Notes under the pieces: model-generated
Databases searched by the model: none
What the model saw: only the letters and a program-made list of their open reading frames with translations
What the model was told of the DNA's origin: nothing
Assembly (NCBI GenBank): GCA_964343195.1
Contig: CAYFIR010000012.1
Coordinates: 1-64,000 of the forward strand
From: CAYVAP01 sp964343195
Lineage (GTDB): Bacteria; Bacteroidota; Bacteroidia; J057
Length of the DNA: 64,000 bases
Direction of reading: 5' to 3'
Made by a program: the position numbers and the translations under genes
Part shown: one piece after another, positions 16,930 through 26,544 of the stretch
How positions within the stretch are numbered: position 1 is the stretch's first letter
How the letters are laid out: each line of letters opens with the position of its first letter

Positions 16930-18165
16930 ATGGTGATCTCCCCTGAGATGTTAGCCGAAACCGAAAAATTCGCAACTCAAATACTCTCGAGTGACGAATA
17001 CCCGGGCTATGCCTATCATACCTTTGAGCATACCTGTCAGGTCGTGCAGGCCGCAGAAGAAATAGGCCGTAAAACAGGGCTGGCTGAGCCCGAGCTCCGG
17101 CTGGTAAAAATGGCCGCCTGGATGCACGACCTCGGATACCTCAAGACTTACATCGGACATGAAGAAGAAAGTCTGGAGCTAGCGAAAGACTTTATGCAGC
17201 AGCATAATGTATCGGAAAGTGATCAGAAGCGTGTTTTGGGCATGATCGACGCTACCCGGCTGACACAGGAACCCCGCAATCTGCTTGAAGAAGTCATCAA
17301 GGATGCTGACCTGTTTAACCTCTCTCTCCCCGAGGCCCTCGAAAATTCGCAGCTGATCCGGGAGGAGTGGCGCGTGTTCTGTGACCGGGATTTCACCGAT
17401 GAAGAATGGGATGAGTTCAATTATCGCTTCTTCAAGGACTACGAATACTACACCCCCTACGCGAGGGAAATGCTGGGCCCCAGGAAAAAAGCCAATACCA
17501 AAGCCCTCAAAAAAGAAATCAAGGCCCGCAAGCAGAAGGACAAAGCCGAGGAAAAAGCTCTGTTGGCCTACCAGTTGGAAAAACAGGAGGCCAAAAACGA
17601 GAAGCTGAAGCGCAAGCTCAAAAAGGCCAAGAAAGCCCGCCCCGATCGTGGCATCGAAACCATGTTCCGGACCACCTACCGGACCCACATCAACCTCAGC
17701 GACCTCGCTGACAATAAGGCCAACATCCTGCTGTCCATTAATGCGCTGATCATGACCTTTATCCTGACCAAGCTCCTCGAAGAGTACCAGGGTAACATCC
17801 CCATGATCATAGCGGGAATGGCCGTCGCGCTGGTCAACATGGCGACCATCGTCTTTGCGATTCTTGCCATTCGTCCCAAAGTAAATTCAGGTATTTTTAC
17901 CCGCGAGGACATCCTCGCCAAGAAAACCAACCTGCTCTTTTTCGGAAACTTTTACCGCATGGAGCTGGACGATTTTCAGTGGGGCATCAACCAGATGATG
18001 AATGACGCTGAGTATCTGTACGGTAGCATGGCCAAGGACATCTACTTTTTGGGAATAGTCCTCGCCAAGAAATTCGCTTTGCTGCGCATTGCCTACAACA
18101 TCTTTATGTATGGCATCGGAGTCGGGCTGGTAGGACTGGCAGTCACGATGCTCATCACCGGATAG
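16930..18165 (+). CDS. HD phosphohydrolase fused to a Pycsar-effector-type membrane domain
   Basis: 411 residues from the ATG at 16930. The ATG at 16855 adds 25 residues that do not look conserved. The first ~190 residues are an HD domain with the full metal set: YHTFEHT, WMHDLGY and KDADLFNL. A highly charged Lys/Glu coiled coil (about 190-240) follows. The C-terminal part (about 245-411) begins TYRTHINLSDLADNKANILL and has three to four membrane helices. This is the PycTM domain (Pfam PF18967) known from Pycsar antiphage effectors, where binding of cCMP or cUMP leads to membrane damage. No Pycsar cyclase gene adjoins it. The HD domain might hydrolyse the activating nucleotide. The domain assignments are solid by motif; the role is inference. 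Confidence 0.85.
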   Translation: MVISPEMLAETEKFATQILSSDEYPGYAYHTFEHTCQVVQAAEEIGRKTGLAEPELRLVKMAAWMHDLGYLKTYIGHEEESLELAKDFMQQHNVSESDQKRVLGMIDATRLTQEPRNLLEEVIKDADLFNLSLPEALENSQLIREEWRVFCDRDFTDEEWDEFNYRFFKDYEYYTPYAREMLGPRKKANTKALKKEIKARKQKDKAEEKALLAYQLEKQEAKNEKLKRKLKKAKKARPDRGIETMFRTTYRTHINLSDLADNKANILLSINALIMTFILTKLLEEYQGNIPMIIAGMAVALVNMATIVFAILAIRPKVNSGIFTREDILAKKTNLLFFGNFYRMELDDFQWGINQMMNDAEYLYGSMAKDIYFLGIVLAKKFALLRIAYNIFMYGIGVGLVGLAVTMLITG

Positions 18166-18342
18166 CCTGGGATACGCAGGTCTCGAATGAATCCTCTGGG
18201 TAACCGCTCAGAACGGTATTAGGGTAATCTTTACAAGAAATTAAGCCGATTAGGTCAGCCCGGCTTGTAATTGTTTTTTGTTACCTGTAATTTTTGGGCT
18301 ACGCACTATTCCCAACCCCCCATTGCTTCAAATAATTATCTC

Positions 18343-21294
18343 ATGACGCTGGCGCGCCGTTGTTTGCTCGTATGTTTTCTGCTGTTTGTACTCGTCCACC
18401 AAAAGCTTCATGCTCAGTCCAGTGCATGGATTGACAGCGTGATGAGTGAGCTGACCATTGAGGAAAAAATTGGGCAGCTTTTCATGGTGGCCACTTTCTC
18501 CAACAAGTCTGAGACCGAGTACCAGTACATTGAACGATTGGTGCGAAATCGCCATCTCGGAGGACTGATCTTCATGCAGGGGGATCCGGTAGCTCAGGCC
18601 CAACTCGCCAACCGCTATCAACGTGCCGCCAAAGTCCCTCTCCTGATCGCGCAGGACGCTGAGTGGGGCCCTGCCATGAGGTTGGATGGGGTACCTTCCT
18701 TCCCCAAAAACATGACCCTCGGCGCGATCGCCGATGACTCGCTCCTGTACCACATGGGCAGAAGCATGGCCGGGCAATTGCGTAGAATCGGTGTCAACAT
18801 GAATTTCGCCCCGGTTGTTGATGTCAACAACAACAGACTCAATCCCGTCATCAACTATCGCTCCTTTGGTGAGAGCCGTTACAATGTCGCCCGCAAGGGG
18901 CTGATGCTGACCAGGGGGCTGCAGGATTATGGAGTGCTGGCCTGTGCCAAGCACTTTCCCGGGCATGGAGATACCGAAACAGACTCTCACTTTGACTTGC
19001 CGGTCATCAGCCACGATCAGGCTCGCCTGGATACCATTGAATTATATCCATTTTCTCAACTGGCAGACCGCGGGGTTGCAGCAGTAATGGTCGCTCACCT
19101 TTACATCCCGGCCCTGGACCCAACCCCTAATCAGGCAACCACGCTATCACCCCGTGTAGTACAGGGGCTTTTGAGGGATGAAATGGGGTACGAAGGACTA
19201 ATCGTGACCGATGCGCTCAACATGCAGGGAGTAGCCAAGTACTACCCCGATGGAGAAATCGCATTGCGGGCATTTATCGCAGGAAATGATATCCTCCTAT
19301 TTCCTCAAAACCTCCCCCGCTGTATCGAACTGATTCAGGAGGCCGTGGCAGATGGAAGAATAGAAGAAGCAGAACTGGATCGCCGTGTCCGCCGCATTCT
19401 CAAAGCCAAATACGACGCAGGCCTCAACCGTTATCGGCCGGTATCACTGATAGGAGTTAGAGAATACCTCAACGATCCCCAGACTGAGGTGCTCATCAAA
19501 GAGCTTTACGAAGCATCTGTCACCCTCGCAAAAAATGAAAACCGCCTGCTTCCACTTGGAGACCTGGATCGCCGAAGGATCGCCTACCTGCAAATTGGTG
19601 GCGGCAGCGGCAACTCCTTTGACCGGACGTTGAAGAAGTATGCAAGGGTAGAGAATTTTTACCTGCGTCCAGGCTTTACCAAAGGAGAACTGAACCAGAT
19701 GCTGGCCAGGCTCGAAGGTTTTGACACCGTCATCATGGGGGTATTTGGGATGAACAACCGTGCCAATCAGAACTTTGGTGTACAGGTCAATACGTCAGAA
19801 CTGAGTCGGAGGCTTACCGAGGCTGGCAAGGAAACCATCCTTACACTTTTTGGGAACCCTTACGCACTAAAGGATTTTGGGCCGGAATCGGCGGTTGTAG
19901 TAGCCTACGAAGCAGTCGCGTATGCGCAGATTGCAGCGGCTCAGGCCATCTTTGGGGGGCAGGCAGTTACCGGCCGCCTGCCTGTTACCGCTTCCGCAGA
20001 GTTTCCCGCTGGAGCAGGAGTGTTGCTGCGACAGCCAACGCGCTTTGGCTTTGGCCTGCCAGAAGAGCAGGGCCTGGATCGTCGTCGTCTCATGCGGATC
20101 GATTCCCTGGCAGAGCATTTCATCGATCAGCAGGCCATGCCTGGCTGTGAAGTGCTGGTGCTGCGCGGTAATGACATCGTATTTGCCAAAGGCTATGGCC
20201 GTACGGAGTATGGCAATGAAGGGTCATACATTGACCCCTATTATCACATCTATGACCTGGCTTCGGTGACCAAAGTTGCAGCCACGACCCTCTGCACCAT
20301 GTACCTGGAGGAAAAGGGACTCATAGACCTGGACAAACCGATCAGTACCTACCTGCCCGAGTACAAAAACACACGTCTGGCGAGTATCACCAGTAGGCAG
20401 TTGCTGCAGCATCGTTCAGGGCTGCCCGGGTGGCTTCCCATTCATCATTCGACTTACTCAGACTTTGCCAATAAAGTGCTCAATCCAAGGTACTACCAAA
20501 CCGTAGCCTCGCGGGATGGCGCTGAGTATCCCGTAGGCCCCGGTTTATATGGAACGGCAGAGCTATCCCGACTGGTGGATACCAAGTTGCGTCAGGTTCA
20601 GCGAAGAGGAGTAGGGCGTACCCGCTACAGTGATGTGGGGATGCTTTTGATGGGAAAGGTCATAGAATCGGTGAGTGGCCGCACCCTGGATCAACTGGCT
20701 GCCTATCTGTTTTATCGACCCATGGGGATGGATCGTACGGGTTTCAACCCTCATCGCTGGGGATTGACCAGTGCCTGTGCCCCTACGGAAAATGATACCA
20801 GATGGAGAAAGACTACCGTGCGTGGCTATGTTCACGATCCCACATCTGCCTGCCTGGGAGGTGTAGCGGGGCATGCAGGGCTCTTTGCGAATGTCTATGA
20901 CCTTGCCAAGCTAGGGCTGATGCTCAAGTCGCAGGGGCGTTATGGTGACCGGCAATATTTCTCCCCCAACACTGTTGCGAGCTATACACGCCGACAGACC
21001 CAGGCGTCTTACCGGGGGCTGGGCTGGGACAAACCCGGCGGTACGACTCATTATCGGAACCCTGTCTCTGATTACGCTTCATCACAAACCTTTGGGCACA
21101 CAGGATTTACCGGCACCTGCATATGGGTGGACCCCGCTCAGGATCTGGTTTTTATTTTCCTCTCAAACCGGACCTATCCCTACGTCGGTAACCAGCGCAT
21201 GCAGCAGCTAAATGTCAGGGAAAAAATCATGGACGAGGTGTACGGAGCCATAGAGGGCTTTGAGGAAAATTATCTTGCCCGCAATAAACCCTGA
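18343..21294 (+). CDS. Glycoside hydrolase family 3 fused to a beta-lactamase-type serine hydrolase
   Basis: 983 residues from the ATG at 18343, which starts directly with a signal peptide ending HAQ (about residue 25). The TTG at 18271 is less likely. Residues ~35-365 are a GH3 domain with KHFPGHGDTETDSH (NagZ-type loop) and the nucleophile region IVTDALNM. A GH3 C-terminal-like domain follows (~390-590). Residues ~605-980 are a class C beta-lactamase/DD-peptidase-like domain with the SxxK motif in SVTK, a YSD tyrosine motif and HTGFTGT as the third box. The pairing suggests cell-wall or muropeptide turnover: beta-N-acetylglucosaminidase plus peptidase or esterase activity, outside the cytoplasm. 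The same fusion is known in Bacteroidota. Confidence 0.92.
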   Translation: MTLARRCLLVCFLLFVLVHQKLHAQSSAWIDSVMSELTIEEKIGQLFMVATFSNKSETEYQYIERLVRNRHLGGLIFMQGDPVAQAQLANRYQRAAKVPLLIAQDAEWGPAMRLDGVPSFPKNMTLGAIADDSLLYHMGRSMAGQLRRIGVNMNFAPVVDVNNNRLNPVINYRSFGESRYNVARKGLMLTRGLQDYGVLACAKHFPGHGDTETDSHFDLPVISHDQARLDTIELYPFSQLADRGVAAVMVAHLYIPALDPTPNQATTLSPRVVQGLLRDEMGYEGLIVTDALNMQGVAKYYPDGEIALRAFIAGNDILLFPQNLPRCIELIQEAVADGRIEEAELDRRVRRILKAKYDAGLNRYRPVSLIGVREYLNDPQTEVLIKELYEASVTLAKNENRLLPLGDLDRRRIAYLQIGGGSGNSFDRTLKKYARVENFYLRPGFTKGELNQMLARLEGFDTVIMGVFGMNNRANQNFGVQVNTSELSRRLTEAGKETILTLFGNPYALKDFGPESAVVVAYEAVAYAQIAAAQAIFGGQAVTGRLPVTASAEFPAGAGVLLRQPTRFGFGLPEEQGLDRRRLMRIDSLAEHFIDQQAMPGCEVLVLRGNDIVFAKGYGRTEYGNEGSYIDPYYHIYDLASVTKVAATTLCTMYLEEKGLIDLDKPISTYLPEYKNTRLASITSRQLLQHRSGLPGWLPIHHSTYSDFANKVLNPRYYQTVASRDGAEYPVGPGLYGTAELSRLVDTKLRQVQRRGVGRTRYSDVGMLLMGKVIESVSGRTLDQLAAYLFYRPMGMDRTGFNPHRWGLTSACAPTENDTRWRKTTVRGYVHDPTSACLGGVAGHAGLFANVYDLAKLGLMLKSQGRYGDRQYFSPNTVASYTRRQTQASYRGLGWDKPGGTTHYRNPVSDYASSQTFGHTGFTGTCIWVDPAQDLVFIFLSNRTYPYVGNQRMQQLNVREKIMDEVYGAIEGFEENYLARNKP

Positions 21295-21411
21295 GGGCTG
21301 GGTTGAGCAATTAGGTAGAAACCTTTTGCTTGGACCCCGATTCGATCCCACTTTTTTTACTCCATTCCGATCCCCTTGTTATTTTGCTCATGCATTATTG
21401 AACCGCGCTTC

Positions 21412-22686
21412 ATGAGTAAAATATTACCTTTCCTGATGACATGGCTGATCGGAGCCACTAATTTGTGCGCTCAGTCTCCCGATCTGGTGCAGGCTCGCCA
21501 TGACGTAGATACCTTGTGTTCTCCTGCTATGGGAGGGCGTGGCTACGTGGATGAAGGCCATATCAAAGCCGCTGAGTTTGTCGCAAATCGAATGAAAAAG
21601 ATCGGCCTGCAGCCAGGGGTTAGGGGTGAATACCTGCAGCCCTTTCCCATGGAAATCAATCTCCCGACAGCAGCCAACATGTCGGTGGACGGAGAGGAAC
21701 TTGAAGCCGGAAAAGATTTTATCCTTCACCGATTTAGTGGTAGCGGAGAAGGAAGCTATCGAGTCAGGGATCTTGGGTATGGGTTGGAACCAGGGGGGAA
21801 TGTCAAGGGAAAGGTCGTGCTATTTCGGGCTGGATTTCCCGCTGAACTCGCCAACGACAGCGAGGCCAGAGAAAAGTACGAGGATCTCAGCCGGGTGGAC
21901 CAGAGAATAGAAGCCCTGCTCCCCCAAAAACCTGCGGGAATCATCGTCCTTCAGAATAAGCTCACTGCTGGCTTTTCACGAGAAGCCTGGTCAGTTCCCA
22001 TAGTAGAGGTTCAGGTTGACTCTATTCCTCAGCGAATTCGAAGGGTCAACTGGAACATCGCATCAGCAACCACCCGACTTGAATCCAATAACGTAGTCGG
22101 CTACGTTCCCGGAACGGCCTTTACCGACAGCTTTATCTACCTGACGGCCCATTACGACCATCTGGGCAAATATGGCGATGCCATTTTCCCTGGCGCCAAC
22201 GACAATGCCAGTGGAACGGCCATGCTGCTCTCCATGGCAGCGTATTTTTATGCTAACCCATTACCCTATACGCTGGTATTCGTAGCCTTTGGTGGGGAAG
22301 AAACGGGCTTGCTGGGGTCCCGGTACATGGCTACCCAGCAACGAGTGACTCCTCTGGAGAATATCCGCTTTTTGCTCAACCTCGACCTGATGGGAAATGG
22401 GACGGAAGGTATTATGGCCGTAGGAGGTCGGGACTTTCCAGAGGCCTTCGATGAATTGGTAGCCCTGAATGATTCCCTGGAAGCTGTTCCGGTTGTACGT
22501 GCCCGATCCAATGCCCCCAATAGTGATCACTTTTTCTTCCTTCGCCAAGGCGTAGAAGGATTTTTTATCTACACAATGGGAGGTCCCCCACATTACCATG
22601 ATGCCAATGACAATGCTGCAAACCTGGAGCTTTCGAAGTTTGTGGAGGTGCGAGAACTGTTGATTGCCTTTCTGGAAGACCGATGA
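21412..22686 (+). CDS. Secreted M28 family aminopeptidase
   Basis: 424 residues from the ATG at 21412; the upstream in-frame start adds 12 residues ahead of a good signal peptide (ends NLCAQ, about residue 19). A protease-associated insert region lies at about 110-200. The zinc peptidase domain (about 220-424) shows the co-catalytic site: TAHYDHLG (His), GANDNASGTA (bridging Asp), FGGEETGLLGS (catalytic and metal Glu), NLDLMGNG (Asp), and PPHYHDANDNA (last His). All metal ligands appear present. It probably trims N-terminal residues of peptides outside the cytoplasm. It follows the GH3 fusion by 117 bp on the same strand and may share a transcript. Confidence 0.92.
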   Translation: MSKILPFLMTWLIGATNLCAQSPDLVQARHDVDTLCSPAMGGRGYVDEGHIKAAEFVANRMKKIGLQPGVRGEYLQPFPMEINLPTAANMSVDGEELEAGKDFILHRFSGSGEGSYRVRDLGYGLEPGGNVKGKVVLFRAGFPAELANDSEAREKYEDLSRVDQRIEALLPQKPAGIIVLQNKLTAGFSREAWSVPIVEVQVDSIPQRIRRVNWNIASATTRLESNNVVGYVPGTAFTDSFIYLTAHYDHLGKYGDAIFPGANDNASGTAMLLSMAAYFYANPLPYTLVFVAFGGEETGLLGSRYMATQQRVTPLENIRFLLNLDLMGNGTEGIMAVGGRDFPEAFDELVALNDSLEAVPVVRARSNAPNSDHFFFLRQGVEGFFIYTMGGPPHYHDANDNAANLELSKFVEVRELLIAFLEDR

Positions 22687-22688
22687 CT

Positions 22689-22724
22689 AAAAAAGCCCTC
22701 GCAGGGTTTTTATCCGGCGAGGGC
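22689..22724 (-). terminator. Intrinsic terminator for carA
   Basis: On the minus strand gccctcgc pairs with gcgagggc, followed by six T. It lies 10 bp beyond the carA stop codon and also against the end of the convergent M28 gene. Confidence 0.88.
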
Positions 22725-22734
22725 CATATGGGCA

Positions 22735-23856
22735 TTAAGCTACCACCTCTTTCTGATCAGCTTCCATTAGCTGGATGAACTCATCGAAGAGGTAATCATT
22801 GTCGTGAGGGCCAGGAGCAGCTTCGGGGTGAAACTGTACCGAGAATGCTTTTTTATTCCGGATCCGAATCCCCTCTACCGTGTCATCGTTGAGATTGACG
22901 TGGGTGATGATCACATTGGGATTCTGAACCAGTCCTTCCCGCTTCACAGAAAATCCGTGGTTCTGGGAGGTAATCTGGCTCATGCCGGTCATCAGATTTT
23001 TCACCGGATGGTTCGCGCCTCTGTGCCCGTGGTGCATCTTAAAGGTAGGCACATCATTGGCCTGGGCTAGCAACTGATGCCCCAGACAAATACCAAAGAA
23101 GGGGCGGTCGTGCTCCAGGATCTGACGAATGGTGTCAATGGCGTAGTCCATGGAGGCAGGGTCGCCAGGGCCATTGGAGACAAAGAAGCCATGTGGCTCA
23201 AAGCTGTTCAGCTCTTCATAGCTAACGTTTCCAGGGAATATCTTCATGTAGCAACCCCGCTTGGCGAAGTGGCGCAGGATGTTGGTTTTGACCCCTACAT
23301 CCAGTACCGCAACGCGATAGGGGGAGTTGGGATCTCCATAGAAGTAAGGTTGGGTAGTACTAACTTTGGAAGAAAGCTCCAGACCTTCCATTGGAGGACA
23401 GGCGTCCAACTGCTTTTGCAGCTCTTTTTTGTCGTGAATCTCGGAGGAAATAATGGCATTCATCGCTCCCTTGCTCCGAATGTGGGTCACCAGTCGGCGG
23501 GTATCGATGTCCCCGATGGCCACGATGTTGTTGTGGCGGAGAAAGGAATCCAAAGGGCCTACGGCCTCATGGCGGGAGTAGGAACGCGCAAAATTTCGGA
23601 CAATCAGACCGGAAATTTTAGCGGAGTGGCTCTCGTACTCTTCGGTATGCACTCCATAGTTGCCGACATGGGTATGGGTCTCGATCAAAATCTGCCCATA
23701 GTAGGAAGGATCAGTGAAAATCTCCTGATATCCAGTCATGCTGGTGTTGAAACACAGCTCACCAGTGGTTGTTCCCCGCTTTCCTACGGCTACTCCGCGA
23801 AAAAAAAGCCCATCTTCCAGAAGGAGATAGGCTGGTTCTTTATGGATATACTTCAT
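22735..23856 (-). CDS. carA: Carbamoyl-phosphate synthase small subunit
   Basis: 373 residues from the ATG at 23856, matching the usual length of about 360-380; the longer ORF adds a non-homologous leader. The N-terminal half is the CarA-specific domain (AYLLLEDGLFFRG, CFNTSMTGYQEI, GDIDTRRLVTHIR). The C-terminal half is a class I glutamine amidotransferase with the nucleophile in FGICLGHQLLA and the catalytic His and Glu in QFHPEAAPGP. It supplies ammonia from glutamine to CarB for carbamoyl phosphate, the precursor of pyrimidines and arginine. carB is not in the window. nuoE lies 93 bp upstream on the same strand, so the two may be co-transcribed. Confidence 0.96.
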   Translation of the reverse strand: MKYIHKEPAYLLLEDGLFFRGVAVGKRGTTTGELCFNTSMTGYQEIFTDPSYYGQILIETHTHVGNYGVHTEEYESHSAKISGLIVRNFARSYSRHEAVGPLDSFLRHNNIVAIGDIDTRRLVTHIRSKGAMNAIISSEIHDKKELQKQLDACPPMEGLELSSKVSTTQPYFYGDPNSPYRVAVLDVGVKTNILRHFAKRGCYMKIFPGNVSYEELNSFEPHGFFVSNGPGDPASMDYAIDTIRQILEHDRPFFGICLGHQLLAQANDVPTFKMHHGHRGANHPVKNLMTGMSQITSQNHGFSVKREGLVQNPNVIITHVNLNDDTVEGIRIRNKKAFSVQFHPEAAPGPHDNDYLFDEFIQLMEADQKEVVA

Positions 23857-23949
23857 AATCTCTGTATGAGAAGGTCTGTGTCTGTCTTGCCCCCGGGATA
23901 CACAGTTCCCGTTGACCAAAAACTAGTTGTCAAAAATATATTCTTCGGG

Positions 23950-24501
23950 CTACTCCTCGATTTTACTCTGATCTTTCAGAGGGATGGATTCAAACGGAAT
24001 CTCTTCATCGTTGCGTAGCTTCTCGATCAGTTGGTCGATTTTCTCCTCGGTGAGGTTGTGCATGTAGCGGCGATTGGTGATTTGGCACATTGGGGCAGTA
24101 TCACAGGCGCCCAGGCACTCAGCCTCACGAACCCAGATTTTGCCATCCTTGCCAAAGCCGCGTTCATCGGCTTCGATTTTTTTCTTGACGTATTCCGTCA
24201 TTTCAGGGCCTCCGGTGATGCTACAGCTGAAGGCCGTACAAACTTCAATCAGGTGTTTGGGAACCTGCTTTTTGAAGTACATGGTATAAAACGAAGCCAC
24301 CCCATAAACCTGTGCATAGGGCATATCGATGGTTTCTGCTACCAGTCGCATTGCCTCTTCGGAAAGCCAGCCAAACTTTTCCTGAGCAATCCAGAGAGCA
24401 GGCATAACGGCAGAGCGGCGATCAGGATACTTCGCGATGTGGCGTTTGATTTCCTGTACCTCGTCGTCCGTGAAGGTGTAGGAGATAGGTTCCGTACTCA
24501 T
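23950..24501 (-). CDS. nuoE: NADH-quinone oxidoreductase subunit E (24-kDa, 2Fe-2S)
   Basis: 183 residues from the ATG at 24501; the 28-residue hydrophobic extension upstream is not part of the family. The helical N-terminus (YPDRRSAVMPALWIAQEKFG) precedes a thioredoxin-like [2Fe-2S] domain with cysteines in CTAFSC (Cx4C) and CLGAC (Cx3C). This subunit sits with NuoF at the tip of the peripheral arm of Complex I and holds the off-pathway N1a cluster. It is separated from nuoF by about 6.7 kb and lies on the other strand, which is unusual. The next gene downstream is carA. Confidence 0.94.
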   Translation of the reverse strand: MSTEPISYTFTDDEVQEIKRHIAKYPDRRSAVMPALWIAQEKFGWLSEEAMRLVAETIDMPYAQVYGVASFYTMYFKKQVPKHLIEVCTAFSCSITGGPEMTEYVKKKIEADERGFGKDGKIWVREAECLGACDTAPMCQITNRRYMHNLTEEKIDQLIEKLRNDEEIPFESIPLKDQSKIEE

Positions 24502-24684
24502 GACCGCAAAGATAAAAACGATTGCCAGAATGAACAATGAAACATTAGATGGATATGGATGGAATTGTGGAGAATGTTTGTGCAATTTATGTAGGACTAA
24601 TGCGTCTCTTTCTCAGCTACCTGAAAACCTGTATGCAGGTGGCTGTTTCAGGACCCCAACTCACCAAACTTCCCACTCCTACTT

Positions 24685-26445
24685 ATGTCCAAGCAAAAGA
24701 AAGACAAGGAATCCCTTGCCACGGTGCGGGCAGCATTCCGACGATTTATCTGGCCTCGACGCAAAATGCTGTTGATTGGCCTTCTGCTCGTTTTTATCAA
24801 CCGTTTAGCAGGGCTGGTGTTACCAGCGGCTCCCAAGTATCTCCTCGATACGGTATTGCCTCAGGAAGACTCTGGCCTGCTGTATGCCCTGCTAGGGGTG
24901 GTCGCTCTGGCAGTTCTGGTACAGTCGATTACCTCCTTCTCCCTGGTTCGGCTGCTAAGCGTAGAGGCGCAGTATATGATCGCCGAATTGCGCTCGGAGG
25001 TACAAAAGCACATCATCAACCTTCCTGTCAAGTTTTTTGACAATACCAAAAGCGGCACGCTGGTATCTCGAATTATGACGGATGTCGAGGGAGTTCGCAA
25101 CCTCGTAGGGACTGGGTTCACCCAGTTAATCGGTGGGGTGCTTACTTCTATCGGAGCGTTGATTATCCTGCTCAATATCAGTTGGCAGTTGACCCTGCTG
25201 TCCATCGTGCCCATGATTCTGTTTGTCTTCGTCGCAATACGGGCTTTTGGGCAGATCAGGCCTATTTTCCGTGAGCGTGGCAAGATACAGGCGGACGTGA
25301 CTGGACGCCTGACTGAAGCCATGGGCGGTATTCGGGTGATCAAGGGCTTTCATGCGGAGAGTTCTGAGATCGGCATTTTTCGAAATGGGGTGGTCCGCCT
25401 CTTCGAAAATATCAAAAGCTCCCTGACAGCGACCGCCCTTGTCACCAGTGCCGGGACCTTTTTGGCCGGAATCACTACGGTAGGGCTGATGGCGATCGGT
25501 GGTCCCATGATCATGGACGACGCCAACCCTCTCACAACTGGTGACCTCATTTCCTTCATTTTCTACCTTGCGGCTTTGATTTTCCCTTTGGTACAAATGA
25601 GCAATATCGGGAGTCAGTTGACCGAGGCTTTTGCAGGGCTGGATAGAACCGAAGAGATTCTTCGGACAGCAAAGGAGACGGACGATCCCCGCAGAACCGA
25701 GGAGTTAGGGGACCTGAAAGGCCATTTCCAGTTTGAAGATGTGCGTTTTTCCTATGATGAAGGCAAGGAAGTGCTGCATGGAATCACCTTTGATGCCCCT
25801 GCGGGGAGTGTAACGGCACTGGTTGGCTCCAGCGGATCTGGAAAAACCACCATCGCGAGTCTGGCAGCGACCTTCCTGGACCCGGACTCAGGCCGCATTC
25901 TGGTGGACGGGCAGGATCTGAGAGAGGTTACGTTAACCAGTTTCCGTAGCCGACTGGGGGTAGTGCTGCAGGATGATTTCCTGTTTGAGGGAACCATACG
26001 GGAGAATATCCTCTTCCCGCGCCCCGATGCGACCGAAGAGCAATTGGTGGAGGCTGTGAAGGCCGCCTATGTAGATGAATTTACAAATCGCTTTGAGGAT
26101 GGGCTGGACACCCTGATCGGTGAGCGAGGGGTTAAGCTATCCGGTGGTCAGCGACAGCGCATTGCCATCGCACGCGCAATTTTGGCGGACCCCAAGGTGT
26201 TAATTCTGGACGAGGCTACTTCCAACCTCGATACCCTCAGTGAAAGTTACATCCAGCAATCCCTGGCTGAGTTGATGAAGGGGCGAACCACCTTTGTCAT
26301 TGCCCACCGCCTGAGCACCATCCGCAAGGCAGACCAGATCCTCGTCATCGATGAGGGATTAATTGAGGAACGAGGCACCCATGACGAACTGATCGCAGCT
26401 GAAGGCAAGTATTACCAGCTGTACACCTATCAGTCAAGGATTTAG
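24685..26445 (+). CDS. ABC exporter, fused membrane and ATPase domains
   Basis: 586 residues. Six membrane helices (about 25-320) form an ABC transporter type 1 domain, followed by the nucleotide-binding domain: Walker A GSSGSGKTT, Q-loop VVLQDDF, signature LSGGQRQR, Walker B VLILDEAT and switch histidine in IAHRLST. This half-transporter layout is that of MsbA-like and multidrug exporters, which act as homodimers in the inner membrane. The substrate cannot be told from the sequence; lipid, peptide or drug export are all possible. It stands alone, with convergent pfkA downstream. Confidence 0.93.
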   Translation: MSKQKKDKESLATVRAAFRRFIWPRRKMLLIGLLLVFINRLAGLVLPAAPKYLLDTVLPQEDSGLLYALLGVVALAVLVQSITSFSLVRLLSVEAQYMIAELRSEVQKHIINLPVKFFDNTKSGTLVSRIMTDVEGVRNLVGTGFTQLIGGVLTSIGALIILLNISWQLTLLSIVPMILFVFVAIRAFGQIRPIFRERGKIQADVTGRLTEAMGGIRVIKGFHAESSEIGIFRNGVVRLFENIKSSLTATALVTSAGTFLAGITTVGLMAIGGPMIMDDANPLTTGDLISFIFYLAALIFPLVQMSNIGSQLTEAFAGLDRTEEILRTAKETDDPRRTEELGDLKGHFQFEDVRFSYDEGKEVLHGITFDAPAGSVTALVGSSGSGKTTIASLAATFLDPDSGRILVDGQDLREVTLTSFRSRLGVVLQDDFLFEGTIRENILFPRPDATEEQLVEAVKAAYVDEFTNRFEDGLDTLIGERGVKLSGGQRQRIAIARAILADPKVLILDEATSNLDTLSESYIQQSLAELMKGRTTFVIAHRLSTIRKADQILVIDEGLIEERGTHDELIAAEGKYYQLYTYQSRI

Positions 26446-26469
26446 GGATTCTCCAGAGATATGGAGAAA

Positions 26470-26526
26470 ATGAAGGATGTGGAGTTTTGGGGAATCTGTT
26501 TTTCCCCGTACCTCCATATCCTTCAT
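26470..26526. terminator. Compound hairpin between convergent genes
   Basis: atgaaggatgtggag (26470-26484) pairs with ctccatatccttcat (26512-26526), one G-T pair in 15, with an inner ggggaa/ttcccc stem. It lies between the stop codons of the ABC transporter (26445) and pfkA (26545) and could end both transcripts. The arm sequence (atatggagg / cctccat) is shared with the 125-bp dispersed repeat, so it may belong to the same family. Confidence 0.65.
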
Positions 26527-26544
26527 ACCTGATAAACTTCTTCG

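Noticed and set aside
16930..18165. A complete Pycsar defence operon
   Set aside because: No cyclase gene adjoins the effector-type gene. The neighbours are an FKBP lipoprotein and a wall hydrolase, so only an orphan effector domain can be claimed.
23077..24018. 313-codon plus-strand ORF opposite carA and nuoE
   Set aside because: It spans two clearly identified genes on the other strand and the gap between them, without any domain of its own.
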